From Alphaproteobacteria bacterium UBA7314 (lineage in GTDB: Bacteria; Pseudomonadota; Alphaproteobacteria; MPNO01; UBA830), in assembly GCA_002471575.1 (NCBI GenBank), contig DKQG01000044.1:28380-92379 (forward strand): a stretch of 64,000 bases of DNA. The letters run 5' to 3'. Positions 1-8,511 of the stretch are shown piece by piece (positions within the stretch are counted from its first letter, which is position 1; the number at the start of each line of letters is the position of its first letter). The position numbers were made by a program, and so were the translations under genes. The notes beneath the pieces were generated by a model that was not told the DNA's origin, searched no databases, and saw only the letters and a program-made list of their open reading frames with translations.

Positions 1-1725
1 ACCAAGAACAACCCGCTCTATGTCGGCGACTCCGGCGTCGGCAAGACCGCCATCGCCGAGGGACTGGCCAAGCGCATCCATGACGGAGGCGTGCCCGAAG
101 TCCTCAAGAGCGCCACCATCTTCTCGCTCGACATGGGCGCATTGCTGGCTGGTACGCGCTATCGTGGCGATTTCGAGGAACGCCTGAAGGCGGTCGTTAC
201 AGAACTGGAACAGCATGATGATGCGGTTCTGTTCATCGACGAGATCCACACCGTCATCGGCGCCGGTGCCACTAGCGGCGGCTCCATGGATGCGTCCAAT
301 CTGCTGAAACCCGCTTTGCAGGGCGGCACGCTGAAATGCATCGGCTCGACAACCTATAAGGAATACCGCTCCTATTTCGAAAAGGACCGCGCGCTGGTGC
401 GCCGGTTCCAGAAGATCGACGTGCCGGAGCCAAGCGTCGAGGACGCCGTAAAAATCCTGCGCGGCCTGAAGCCCTATTACGAAAAGCACCACAGGGTGCG
501 CTACACGGCCGCGGCGTTGCGCACGGCGGTGGAGCTAGCTTCCAAATACATTAACGACCGCAAGCTGCCGGACAAGGCCATCGACGTAATCGACGAGGTC
601 GGCGCCGCCCAGATGCTGGTACCGGAAAGCCGGCGCAAAAAGTTGATCACGGTCAAGGACGTCGAAACAGTGGTCGCCAAGATCGCGCGCATCCCGCCGA
701 AAAGCGTGTCGCGCTCCGATAAGGAATCTATGAAGACGCTGGATGTCGACCTCAAGCGCGTCGTGTTCGGCCAAGACAAGGCGATCGACGCGCTGGCATC
801 CGCCATCAAGCTGGCCCGCGCTGGCCTGCGCGAACCCGACAAGCCGATTGGCTCGTACTTGTTCTCCGGACCGACCGGCGTCGGCAAGACGGAGGTCGCA
901 CGCCAGCTTGCCCACACCATGGGGATCGAGTTAACGCGGTTCGATATGTCCGAATACATGGAACGGCACTCGGTCTCGCGACTGATCGGTGCGCCACCCG
1001 GCTATGTCGGCTTCGACCAGGGCGGTCTGCTGACCGACGCGGTCGACCAGAACCCGCATTCCGTGCTGCTGCTAGACGAAATCGAAAAGGCCCATCCGGA
1101 CGTGTTCAACATCCTGCTGCAGATCATGGATCACGGCCGGTTGACCGACCACAACGGCAAAAGCGTTGATTTCCGAAACGTCATCCTGATCATGACCACC
1201 AATGCCGGCGCCGCCGACATGGCGAAACCTGCCATTGGGTTCGAGCGCACCGCGCGGTTAGGCGAGGACGAGGAAGCGATCAAGCGGATGTTCACGCCCG
1301 AATTCCGCAACCGGCTAGACGCGATCATCCCTTTCTCCAGCCTACCGAAAGAGGTTGTCATTCTGGTGGTCGACAAGTTCATCATGCAGCTTGAAGCGCA
1401 GCTCGACGACCGCAACGTGACCTTCGAACTGAACGATGCGGCGCGCGACTGGCTGTGCCGCAAGGGCTACGATGAAGCCTACGGTGCGCGGCCGCTTACT
1501 CGGGTGATCCAGGAAAACATCAAGAAGCCGCTGGCCGACGAGATCCTGTTCGGCAAGCTCGCTAAGGGCGGCGTTGTGCAGGTTGACGTCAAGAAGGACG
1601 AAGACAAGCTCTCCTTCGTTATCCAGGCCGCCCCGCCGAAAGGTAAAAATGGCAAGGACCCCGACAGCGACCCGGGCGAAGGTCCCGACGGCGACGACGG
1701 CCGCGAGAAGGAGTTGGTGGAGTAG
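1..1725 (+). CDS. clpA: ATP-dependent Clp protease ATP-binding subunit ClpA (5' end missing)
   Basis: AAA+ unfoldase that threads substrates into the ClpP protease in the cytoplasm. The frame is open from base 1, so the N-terminal ClpS-binding domain and the start lie outside the window; about 574 residues remain. Visible parts in order: D1 Walker A (GDSGVGKT, fragment residues 9-16), D1 Walker B (LFIDEIH, about 77-83), D2 Walker A (GPTGVGKT, about 290), D2 Walker B (LLLDEIEKAHPD) and an IGF loop (AIGFERT) where ClpA contacts ClpP. That loop and the single short linker argue for ClpA rather than ClpB. The C-terminus is an acidic Gly/Asp/Glu tail. Stop is TAG, followed by a strong terminator 30 bases downstream. 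Identification is secure. Confidence 0.97.
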   Translation, partial: TKNNPLYVGDSGVGKTAIAEGLAKRIHDGGVPEVLKSATIFSLDMGALLAGTRYRGDFEERLKAVVTELEQHDDAVLFIDEIHTVIGAGATSGGSMDASNLLKPALQGGTLKCIGSTTYKEYRSYFEKDRALVRRFQKIDVPEPSVEDAVKILRGLKPYYEKHHRVRYTAAALRTAVELASKYINDRKLPDKAIDVIDEVGAAQMLVPESRRKKLITVKDVETVVAKIARIPPKSVSRSDKESMKTLDVDLKRVVFGQDKAIDALASAIKLARAGLREPDKPIGSYLFSGPTGVGKTEVARQLAHTMGIELTRFDMSEYMERHSVSRLIGAPPGYVGFDQGGLLTDAVDQNPHSVLLLDEIEKAHPDVFNILLQIMDHGRLTDHNGKSVDFRNVILIMTTNAGAADMAKPAIGFERTARLGEDEEAIKRMFTPEFRNRLDAIIPFSSLPKEVVILVVDKFIMQLEAQLDDRNVTFELNDAARDWLCRKGYDEAYGARPLTRVIQENIKKPLADEILFGKLAKGGVVQVDVKKDEDKLSFVIQAAPPKGKNGKDPDSDPGEGPDGDDGREKELVE

Positions 1726-1755
1726 AGCACTTCTGCTTCACCTCGCAGACAGACG

Positions 1756-1785
1756 AAAAACCCCGGCCTTCGTGCCGGGGTTTTT
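1756..1785 (+). terminator. Rho-independent terminator after clpA
   Basis: A 12-bp perfect stem (A5 CCCCGGC paired with GCCGGGG T5) closes a 6-base CTTCGT loop and runs into a T-rich tail. It lies 30 bases after the clpA stop. The symmetric A and T tracts mean it could also act on leftward transcripts coming from the hydrolase relic. Confidence 0.9.
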
Positions 1786-1864
1786 CTTTCACGAGGTGTT
1801 GGTGCTTCCGAGTGGGGTCCAGACTGCCGAAGATACCAAAAGCGTCGCTTCATATAGTTTTTCG

Positions 1865-1942
1865 CCCCGGCCTTGTGCCGGGGTTCAGTGACGCGGTTTG
1901 GGCATATTCCGAGTTAACTGGATCCCGGCGCTAACCCGGGAT
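1865..1942. repeat. Pair of short palindromes, REP-like
   Basis: Two GC-rich inverted repeats sit 38 bases apart: CCCCGGC-CTTGT-GCCGGGG (1865-1883) and ATCCCGG/CCGGGAT (1922-1942). The first has the same stem sequence as the clpA terminator but lacks a T tail. The unit lies between clpA and the 3' end of a leftward pseudogene. It resembles extragenic palindromic elements, but only one unit is present here, so a dispersed family cannot be shown from this window. Confidence 0.45.
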
Positions 1943-1960
1943 GACATTGGTGGTCGGCCG

Positions 1961-2767
1961 CTAAACCCCCAGCACGAACTCCCGGATCGCAGCGATGGCA
2001 GCTTGCGATGCTTCGGCCTCCGGCTCGGCCGTGACGAAGGTATGGGGCTGGCCCTCGAATTTGCGAATATCCGCCGTGCCGCCCCTGGAGCGGTATAGCG
2101 CGACGAACTCGTCCTGCCAGGCGTGGTCGACATTGGCGTCGTTCGTGCCCTAGACGATGAGCATCGGCGGCGTGTGCGTGGCCTCGTTACGGTCCAGCAG
2201 GCGATATGGGTTGCCGGTTTCCATGTCGGCCTCGGCCGCGAAATAGGCGTCATGCGCGGCGACAAGGCGCTCGTTGCCAGCGTCCTGCACCATGCGGTAG
2301 CGGCGCAGCGGATCGAAGATCGGCCAGCCGGCGACGAAGAAATCGAGGGATGAATCCGCGCCGCCCAGCTCCGGCGCGTCGAGGATCCAGGCGGGGCCAT
2401 CCGGGCGGAATACGACGAGCCCGAGCTGCTGCGCGCCCGAGGATGAGCCCAGCCCGCCGATCTTCGCGGCGTCGATGCCGAGCGTGGCGAGGTTGGCCTT
2501 GAACCAGCGGACGCCGAAGGAGACGTCCTGCACAGGGTCGGGGTACTGCGCCGCGTCGGACAGGCGGAAGTCCAGCGCGAAGACGCCGACGCCGTTGGCG
2601 GCCAGGTCCTCGTGGATGACCGCGTTGTTAAGCCGGTCGCCGGATCCCCAGGCGCCGCCATGCACGTCGACCAGCTAGGTGCCCTTGGGCGCTTCGGGTC
2701 TGTAGAGCCGGGCCTCCAGCGTGTGGCCGTCGACGGTGCGGTAGGGGATGTCTTCGGTGGTGGTCAT
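1961..2767 (-). pseudogene. Alpha/beta hydrolase (esterase family) with two in-frame TAG codons
   Basis: One continuous frame of 269 codons encodes a carboxylesterase-like alpha/beta hydrolase: oxyanion-hole motif HGGAW near residue 36, nucleophile elbow GSSSG in the middle, and a C-terminal PHTF segment with the expected catalytic His. The frame is broken only by TAG at codon 31 (2675-2677) and TAG at codon 206 (2150-2152), with no indels. The second replaces a position that is often Gln (LIV-Q-GTND), as from CAG to TAG. Start ATG at 2767 and stop TAG at 1961 give the family's usual length. Read as a recently inactivated gene; readthrough would restore a full protein. Confidence 0.8.
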
Positions 2768-2854
2768 GGGGTCGGATCCGGGTTGTTGGAAGTGAACACT
2801 ATCATCCCCTCTCCCTAGCCCCCTCCCTCAAGGAGGCGCTAAAAAAGGAACCAC

Positions 2855-4021
2855 CTAAGGCGACTCGTTCGATCTTTTGAAAGGAGACAATTCGGACAGC
2901 GACTCCATCTCGTGTTCCACGCCGCGGCGTTCGCGGTCGACGAAATCGGCGACGGCGCGGCGGAACCCTTCGTCGCGGATCCAGTGGGCGCTGTAGGTGG
3001 GAGACGGCAAATAGCCGCGGCTGATCTTGTGGGGTCCCTGGGCGCCGGCCTCGACCTTGGAGATGCCGTTCTCAATCGCGAACTCGATGCCGCGGTAAAA
3101 GCAGGCCTCGAAATAGAGCATTTTGAAGCGTTCGGTGCAGCCCCAGTTGCGGCCCCAAAGCGTATCGGGGCCACGTAGGTTCAGCGCGCCGGCCACATAG
3201 TCGCCCTCGTGGCTCGCCATGACGAGAACGACGTTATCGGCCATGCGCTCGCGCAGGAGCTGAAAAAATTCGTAATTCAGATAGGCGTGGGCCCATTTGC
3301 GGTCCACGGTGTTGAGATAGAAATGATAGAACGCCTGCATGTGCCGCTCGGTCAGGTCGTCGCCCGTCAGCACCTCGATATCAACGGCAGCGTTGGCTGC
3401 TTCGCGCTCCTTGCGGATCATCTTGCGTTTGCGGGAGTTGAGAGAGCCGAGGAAATCTTCGAAGGTCTCGAAGCCCGGGTTGCGCCAGTGGAACTGCTGG
3501 CCTTGGCGCTGCAGCAGGCCCATCTTGGCGAGCTCTTCGCATTCGTCTTCCGGGGTGAAGGTAATGTGCAGAGATGAGACCTCGTGCTGCTTGGCGAGCT
3601 CCAACAGGCCGGCGGCCAGCATTCGGCGGGTGTGGGACTTGTCCTCGCCGTCTCGGACCAGCAGACGGGGCCCCGTCACCGGTGAGAACGGCACCGAGAC
3701 CTGCAGCTTGGGGTAATACTGACCGCCTGCGCGCTCATACGCATCGGCCCAGCCCCAGTCGAACACGTATTCGCCGTGGGAATGGTTTTTCAGATAGCAC
3801 GGCGCCGCGCCGGTCAGCCCGCCGGACGAGTCCTCGATCACCACATGCTGCGGCAGCCAGCCCGTTTCGGCGCAGGCAGCCGACGAATCCTCCAGCGTCT
3901 TCAGGAAGGTGTGCGACACGAACGGGTTCTCCGGTCCGGCGCAGGCGTCCCAGTCGGCCGCAGAGACTTCGTCCAGAGATGCCAGTAGTTTTACGGTTAC
4001 GGTCTCTCCACCATCAGGCAT
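2855..4021 (-). CDS. DUF482 / GNAT-fold acyltransferase family protein
   Basis: A 388-residue protein of the DUF482 family, related to GNAT and FemAB-type acyltransferases and common in alphaproteobacteria; the substrate is not known. Supporting features are the N-terminal NPFVSHTFL segment, the basic helix SRKRKMIRKER near residues 215-225, and the C-terminal EAGAQGPHKISRGYLP block typical of the family. There is no signal peptide, so it is probably cytoplasmic. It lies 21 bases downstream of the RidA gene on the same strand, suggesting one transcript. Stop is TAG. Family assignment is good; a biochemical role cannot be given. Confidence 0.85.
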   Translation of the reverse strand: MPDGGETVTVKLLASLDEVSAADWDACAGPENPFVSHTFLKTLEDSSAACAETGWLPQHVVIEDSSGGLTGAAPCYLKNHSHGEYVFDWGWADAYERAGGQYYPKLQVSVPFSPVTGPRLLVRDGEDKSHTRRMLAAGLLELAKQHEVSSLHITFTPEDECEELAKMGLLQRQGQQFHWRNPGFETFEDFLGSLNSRKRKMIRKEREAANAAVDIEVLTGDDLTERHMQAFYHFYLNTVDRKWAHAYLNYEFFQLLRERMADNVVLVMASHEGDYVAGALNLRGPDTLWGRNWGCTERFKMLYFEACFYRGIEFAIENGISKVEAGAQGPHKISRGYLPSPTYSAHWIRDEGFRRAVADFVDRERRGVEHEMESLSELSPFKRSNESP

Positions 4022-4042
4022 GAGAAAAGCCGTTCCTTTCTA

Positions 4043-4507
4043 TTATTCTATTTCGAAAACCGCGTCGACCTCGACCGCCGCACCTGCGGGCAGCGAGGCG
4101 ACAGCAACGGCGAACCGCGCATGCTTGCCGGCTTCTTCCCCCATCACCTCGATCAGCAGGTCGGATACGCCGTTGATCACGGCGGGCGGCTGGGTGAAAT
4201 CCGGCGGCGCGTTGACGAAACCGCCGAGCTTGATCGCTTTGGCCCGGTCGATTTCGTCGCAGACGCAGGCCTTGAGCTGCGCCAGAATGTTCATTCCGCA
4301 CAGCCGCGCGGCGGCGTAACCGTCCTCTACGCTCAGCTCGGCGCCGACCTTGCCTATGGCGCTTTCGTCGCCGGTGACGGAAATCTGCCCGGCGATGAAC
4401 ACCTGGTTGCCGGAGCGCCGGAAGGGCACGTAATTGGCCGAGGGCACGGGGGCGTCGGGTAGGGTGATTCCCAGCTCTTCAAGGCGCTGGTCGATACGTC
4501 CGCTCAT
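4043..4507 (-). CDS. RidA/YjgF family protein
   Basis: A 154-residue member of the RidA (YjgF/YER057c/UK114) family, whose characterised members hydrolyse reactive enamine/imine intermediates released by PLP enzymes. Family landmarks are FIAGQIS near the N-terminus, the PPAVINGVSDLL segment, and the C-terminal ARFAVAVASLPAGAAVEVDA block, which carries the conserved Arg. It is longer than archetypal RidA (about 130 residues) and fits the alphaproteobacterial RidA-like subgroup usually found beside the DUF482 gene, as here. Cytoplasmic. It is probably the first gene of a two-gene leftward unit. Confidence 0.88.
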   Translation of the reverse strand: MSGRIDQRLEELGITLPDAPVPSANYVPFRRSGNQVFIAGQISVTGDESAIGKVGAELSVEDGYAAARLCGMNILAQLKACVCDEIDRAKAIKLGGFVNAPPDFTQPPAVINGVSDLLIEVMGEEAGKHARFAVAVASLPAGAAVEVDAVFEIE

Positions 4508-4728
4508 TTCAAAACTCCGTTGTTCAGGGGGAGCCTAACTCTCCCTCGCGGGCCGATCCAGCCCCCCAATTCAGCGAAGGATTTCAACAAGTTGCGTTTT
4601 GACGTTTCGTTAACCATAAGTCTGTTGATTCTCAGTCATACTGGACGCAAATGCCGGATATGCGGTACTGTCCTCTGGCCCGTTAACCAGAATTCGACCG
4701 GCCGGCGAAGACCCTCGTAAAGGTACGC

Positions 4729-5085
4729 ATGACCATAGGCACCAGATTATTTACCCTGCTGAACGGCGAGCAGATGGGAACCGACACTCAGGGCAATGTC
4801 TATTACCGCAGCAAGCGGACGCCAAAGGGCGCGCGCGAGAAGCGCTGGGTGGTCTACGACGGCAAGGTCGAAGCCTCCCGGGTGCCGCCGGCCTGGCATT
4901 CCTGGCTGCATCACACGACCGACGATATTCCGGAGGACGATGTGGGGCGGCGCTGGGACTGGCAGAAGGATCACCTGCCGAACCTGACCGGTACGGCTGA
5001 AGCTTACCGCCCGCCCGGGCATGTCCTAAAAGGCGGACAGCGCGCCTCTGCGACAGGTGACTACGAACCCTGGAAGCCATCCTGA
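4729..5085 (+). CDS. NADH:ubiquinone oxidoreductase NDUFA12-type accessory subunit
   Basis: A 118-residue homologue of the complex I accessory subunit NDUFA12 (B17.2), which bacteria other than alphaproteobacteria generally lack. Diagnostic segments are GTDTQGNVYYR near residue 16, the RRWVVYDG-like block (EKRWVVYDG), PPAWHSWLHH in the middle, and the Trp/Pro-rich C-terminus ending YEPWKPS. It is expected on the peripheral arm of complex I at the inner membrane. It starts at ATG 4729, about 220 bases from the divergent RidA gene, and is followed after 39 bases by mlaD. This is one of the best taxonomic markers in the window. Confidence 0.95.
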   Translation: MTIGTRLFTLLNGEQMGTDTQGNVYYRSKRTPKGAREKRWVVYDGKVEASRVPPAWHSWLHHTTDDIPEDDVGRRWDWQKDHLPNLTGTAEAYRPPGHVLKGGQRASATGDYEPWKPS

Positions 5086-5124
5086 ACCGTTCCGCCGAAT
5101 AGACAGCAAGGAGACCGAGGGCGC

Positions 5125-5589
5125 ATGCGCAAGAACCTAATAGAAACCGTGATGGGTGCCGTCGTGCTGGCTGTGGCGGCGCTGTTTATTGTGTTCGCCT
5201 ACAGCAAAGCCGAGATAGGCAAGGTCGAAGGCTATGAGATCAAGGCGAAGTTTGATCGCGTTGACGGTATTCTCGCCGGTTCGGACGTGCGTATGAGCGG
5301 CATCAAAATCGGAACCGTCACCTCGTCGGCACTCGACCCGAAAACTTATTTCGCGAATGTATCGATGAACATCCGTTCCGACATCAAGATCCCCGAGGAC
5401 ACGTCTATTGCCGTTTCGTCCGACGGTTTGCTGGGTGACTATTTCTTGGCCCTTTCTCCCGGTGGGGCGGATGAAATGCTGGCGCCCGGGGATGAAATCA
5501 CCACCACTCAGGGATCGATCGACCTAATGAGCCTCGTCGGGCAGATGATCTTCAGCCAGACCAATAATGACGGCGAAAAGAGCAACTAG
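5125..5589 (+). CDS. mlaD: Outer-membrane lipid asymmetry protein MlaD
   Basis: Substrate-binding MCE-domain subunit of the Mla phospholipid transporter, anchored in the inner membrane with its hexameric ring in the periplasm. At 154 residues it shows one N-terminal membrane helix (residues 6-26) followed by a single MCE domain (FDRVDGILAGSDVRMSGIKIG, then the SSDGLLGDYFLALSPGG signature). The C-terminus SLVGQMIF forms the hydrophobic pore helix seen in MlaD. It starts at ATG 5125 behind an AAGGAG ribosome site. The other mla genes are not adjacent, the usual arrangement in alphaproteobacteria. Stop is TAG at a family-typical length. Confidence 0.93.
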   Translation: MRKNLIETVMGAVVLAVAALFIVFAYSKAEIGKVEGYEIKAKFDRVDGILAGSDVRMSGIKIGTVTSSALDPKTYFANVSMNIRSDIKIPEDTSIAVSSDGLLGDYFLALSPGGADEMLAPGDEITTTQGSIDLMSLVGQMIFSQTNNDGEKSN

Positions 5590-5631
5590 CTCGGCCGTGT
5601 TCCTGCCCTATTCGCGGCGAATTTATTACCA

Positions 5632-6039
5632 ATGCTACGTCTCAGATCAGTTGCGGTTGCCGGCCTTGTGCACCTTTGGGTGCCGGGTCTATTTGCGCAG
5701 CAACCGGCGCAACCCCATGCACCTTCCGCGCCTTATGCCGCGGTCCTCCAGGGGCTCGACAAGATCACCGCGCGGGTAACGACGATCGATGCGCCGATCG
5801 GGCAGGCGGTCCGGTTTGGGACGCTGGATATAACGGTGCGCAAATGTCACCGGCGACCGCCCACCGAGATGCCGGAAACGACGGTGTACCTTGAAATCCG
5901 GGAACGCCGTCTGGGTGAAAATGCAGTCGACCTGTTCCGCGGCTGGATGTTTGCGTCCAGCCCGGCAGCGTCGTCGATGGAGCACCCGGTCTACGATGTC
6001 TGGGTCGTGGACTGTAAAAAAGCCTCGAGTTCGGGCTGA
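5632..6039 (+). CDS. DUF2155 family secreted protein
   Basis: A 135-residue alphaproteobacterial DUF2155 protein of unknown function. It has an N-terminal signal peptide (hydrophobic stretch about residues 6-22 ending FAQ). The mature domain carries family landmarks: LDKITARVTTIDAPIG, FGTLDITVRKCHRRPPTE with its conserved Cys, and the Trp-containing GWMFASSP and DVWVVDC segments. The two conserved Cys may form a disulfide in the periplasm. Its last 49 bases overlap the end of aat on the opposite strand. Its neighbours NDUFA12, mlaD and aat match the arrangement usual for this family. Confidence 0.9.
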   Translation: MLRLRSVAVAGLVHLWVPGLFAQQPAQPHAPSAPYAAVLQGLDKITARVTTIDAPIGQAVRFGTLDITVRKCHRRPPTEMPETTVYLEIRERRLGENAVDLFRGWMFASSPAASSMEHPVYDVWVVDCKKASSSG

Positions 6040-6641
6040 GAGATTTCTGATGGAAACGACGCCGACCTGTCGAGCGCGGACGCCAGGATCTGACGAAACC
6101 CCGAACGTGGAATCTCGACCACACCGAACTGTGCTAGGTGGTCCGTCACGAACTGCGTATCCAGCAATTCGAATCCGCCTTTTCCGAGGCGGGCTACCAA
6201 GTGTACGAGCGCCACTTTGCTCGCATCTCGTACCGTGCTGAACATGCTTTCGCCGAAGAACGCCGCGCCCAATCCGACACCGTAGAGACCGCCGACCAGT
6301 TCGCCATCCTTCCAGGCCTCCACTGAGTGCGCACGACCCATTTCGTTGAGAGTGGTGTAAAGCGAAACGATCTCGTCGTTGATCCAGCTTTCGTCCCGAC
6401 CCTCGCCCGGTGCTGCACAGGCCCGTATTACATCCGCGAACGCGGTGTTGCAGCACACCTCGAACTCGCCCCGGCGAACGGTTCGACGCAGGCGTCGCGG
6501 TACATGGAAATCGTCCAGCGGAAGTATTCCGCGCTTTTCCGGATCGATCCAGTAAAGCGTCGGGTCGTCCCGGCGTTCGGCCATCGGGAACAGGCCTACC
6601 GCGTAGGCACGTAGCAGTATTTCCGGTGTCAGGCTGGTCAT
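5991..6641 (-). CDS. aat: Leucyl/phenylalanyl-tRNA-protein transferase
   Basis: Transfers Leu or Phe from aminoacyl-tRNA to N-terminal Arg/Lys, marking proteins for ClpS-ClpAP in the N-end rule pathway; clpA lies at the start of this same window. The 216-residue protein shows the family signatures YAVGLFPM near residue 13, LYWIDPEKRGI, SVEAWKDGELVGGLYGV, FFGESMFS, and LLDTQFVTDHLAQFG. Cytoplasmic. It is the last gene of the leftward aroQ-accB-accC-aat series, 22 bases after accC. Its 3' end overlaps DUF2155 by 49 bases in antisense. Stop is TAG. Confidence 0.96.
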   Translation of the reverse strand: MTSLTPEILLRAYAVGLFPMAERRDDPTLYWIDPEKRGILPLDDFHVPRRLRRTVRRGEFEVCCNTAFADVIRACAAPGEGRDESWINDEIVSLYTTLNEMGRAHSVEAWKDGELVGGLYGVGLGAAFFGESMFSTVRDASKVALVHLVARLGKGGFELLDTQFVTDHLAQFGVVEIPRSGFRQILASALDRSASFPSEISQPELEAFLQSTTQTS

Positions 6642-6663
6642 TGGCGGCCAGTAAAGAAATCGT

Positions 6664-8016
6664 TCAGTTATCTACTAGGTCTTCTGCGACAAAGCGTTCC
6701 AGCCAATGGATATCATAATCGCCGTTTACAAAATCTAAATTGTCGATGATTTTCGCATGTAGTGGAATCGTAGTATCGATACCGCCGATTACGAATTCCT
6801 CTAGCGACCGCCGCAGACGCATCAGACATTCGTTGCGGCTGGCGCCATGAACGATCAGCTTTGCCACCAGGCTATCGTAGTGCGGTGGGATCGAATAGCC
6901 CGCGTACAGACCGGAATCGACGCGAACCGATATGCCACCGGGCGGGTGATAATCGGTGATAAGGCCGGGGGACGGGGCGAACGTTTCAGGGTGCTCCGCC
7001 GTGATACGGCATTCGATGGCATGACCTTCAAACGTGATGTCGGATTGTTCGAACGACAGTGGTGATCCGGCGGCAACGCGGATCTGTTCTCGCACCATGT
7101 CGATACCGGTAATCATCTCGGTTACGGGATGTTCTACCTGCAGGCGGGTATTCATTTCGATGAAATAGAACTCGCCGTTTTCATATAAAAACTCGATCGT
7201 TCCCGCATTGCGGTATCCAATTCGGCGGACAGCGTCGGACGCGATCTTGCCGATCTTCTCGCGCGAGGCATTCGTCAGCGCCGGCGAGCGCGCTTCTTCC
7301 AGAACCTTCTGGTGACGGCGCTGCAAGGAACAGTCGCGTTCGCCCAGGTGCACCGCGCCGCCCTGGCCGTCGGCGAAAACTTGAACTTCGATGTGGCGTG
7401 GCTTTTCGAGGAATTTCTCCATGTAGACGGTGTCGTTCCGGAAGCTAGCCTTGGCCTCAGTACGCGCCATGCGGTAGGCGTCCTCGACCTCGTCTGCACT
7501 TTGTACGATCTGCATACCTCGTCCGCCGCCGCCGCCCGCCGCCTTGATCAATACCGGATAGCCGATGTCGCCGGCGATGCTGCGGGCTTCCGATGCGGAC
7601 TCGATCGCACCTCTTGATCCCGGCACGACCGGCACGCCGTTATTCTCTACTGCCTGTTTTGCGGCGACCTTGTCACCCATGAGCTCGATATGTTCAGCGG
7701 TCGGTCCGATAAAGGTGAAGCCGTGCTCTTCGAGGATTGACGCAAAGCTCGCTTCCTCCGATAGGAAGCCATAGCCGGGGTGAACCGCGTCTGCACCGGT
7801 GATGGTCGCTGCCGAGACAATTGCCGGGATATTCAGATAGCTATCTTTCGCGGGCGCCGGACCGATGCAGACGCTTTCGTCGGCAAGCCTGACATGCATC
7901 GCGTCTGCATCCGCGGTGGAGTGAACAGCGACAGTGGAAATACCCATTTCCTTGCAGGCGCGATGAATGCGAAGCGCGATTTCGCCGCGATTGGCTATCA
8001 GGATTTTCTCGAACAT
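6664..8016 (-). CDS. accC: Biotin carboxylase subunit of acetyl-CoA carboxylase
   Basis: ATP-dependent carboxylation of the biotin on AccB, the first half-reaction of fatty-acid synthesis. The 450-residue protein has the N-terminal KILIANRGEIALR, the glycine-rich ATP lid AAGGGGGRGM near residue 160, the EKFLEKPRHIEVQV block, the catalytic EMNTRLQVEHPVTE near residue 290, and the C-terminal biotin-carboxylase domain (AECRITAEHP-type: IECRITAEHPE). All are intact. It lies 30 bases after accB on the same strand. Stop is TGA. Secure identification. Confidence 0.98.
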   Translation of the reverse strand: MFEKILIANRGEIALRIHRACKEMGISTVAVHSTADADAMHVRLADESVCIGPAPAKDSYLNIPAIVSAATITGADAVHPGYGFLSEEASFASILEEHGFTFIGPTAEHIELMGDKVAAKQAVENNGVPVVPGSRGAIESASEARSIAGDIGYPVLIKAAGGGGGRGMQIVQSADEVEDAYRMARTEAKASFRNDTVYMEKFLEKPRHIEVQVFADGQGGAVHLGERDCSLQRRHQKVLEEARSPALTNASREKIGKIASDAVRRIGYRNAGTIEFLYENGEFYFIEMNTRLQVEHPVTEMITGIDMVREQIRVAAGSPLSFEQSDITFEGHAIECRITAEHPETFAPSPGLITDYHPPGGISVRVDSGLYAGYSIPPHYDSLVAKLIVHGASRNECLMRLRRSLEEFVIGGIDTTIPLHAKIIDNLDFVNGDYDIHWLERFVAEDLVDN

Positions 8017-8046
8017 TGCGTTGCCGGCCCGGATCCGATCGATACG

Positions 8047-8511
8047 CTATTCGACCAACAGCAGTTCTTCGTCAAACTCAACAGGTGTCGAATCCTCGAC
8101 GAGTATCTGCATGACCTTACCGCTCTTAGTCGCGCGCACTGGATTATAGGTTTTCATCGCTTCGATCAGCATGACGGTCTGGCCTTCCGAAATCGTGTCG
8201 CCCACCTGAATAAAGGGCTCCGCCCCCGGTTCGGGCGACAGGAATATCGTCCCCACCATCGGCGACGTTATAGGCGTTCCTCTCCTATGCTCTGCAGACG
8301 ATTCTGCATCCGATGTCACCGGCGGCATCGGTGTCGCTGCGGCAGAGGCCGGCGACGCCACTGTAACGGCGGGGACGGCACCACCTATCGAACGCGCGAC
8401 GCGGATCCGGCGTCCAGTGCTTTCGAACTCGATTTCGCATAATCCGGTTTCGTCGAGCAGATCGGCGAGTTTCTTTACTAGTTCCGAATTTATATCGAAT
8501 TTGTTCGCCAT
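8047..8511 (-). CDS. accB: Biotin carboxyl carrier protein of acetyl-CoA carboxylase
   Basis: Carries the covalently bound biotin between AccC and the carboxyltransferase. It is 154 residues from the ATG at 8511, chosen over the GTG one codon upstream. The N-terminal helical part is followed by an Ala/Pro linker (about residues 50-75) and a biotinyl domain with the acceptor motif EAMKTYNPV near residue 117; the Asn after the Lys is as in other alphaproteobacterial BCCPs. Start and the aroQ stop overlap (TGATG), so the two are probably translationally coupled. Stop is TAG. Confidence 0.97.
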   Translation of the reverse strand: MANKFDINSELVKKLADLLDETGLCEIEFESTGRRIRVARSIGGAVPAVTVASPASAAATPMPPVTSDAESSAEHRRGTPITSPMVGTIFLSPEPGAEPFIQVGDTISEGQTVMLIEAMKTYNPVRATKSGKVMQILVEDSTPVEFDEELLLVE

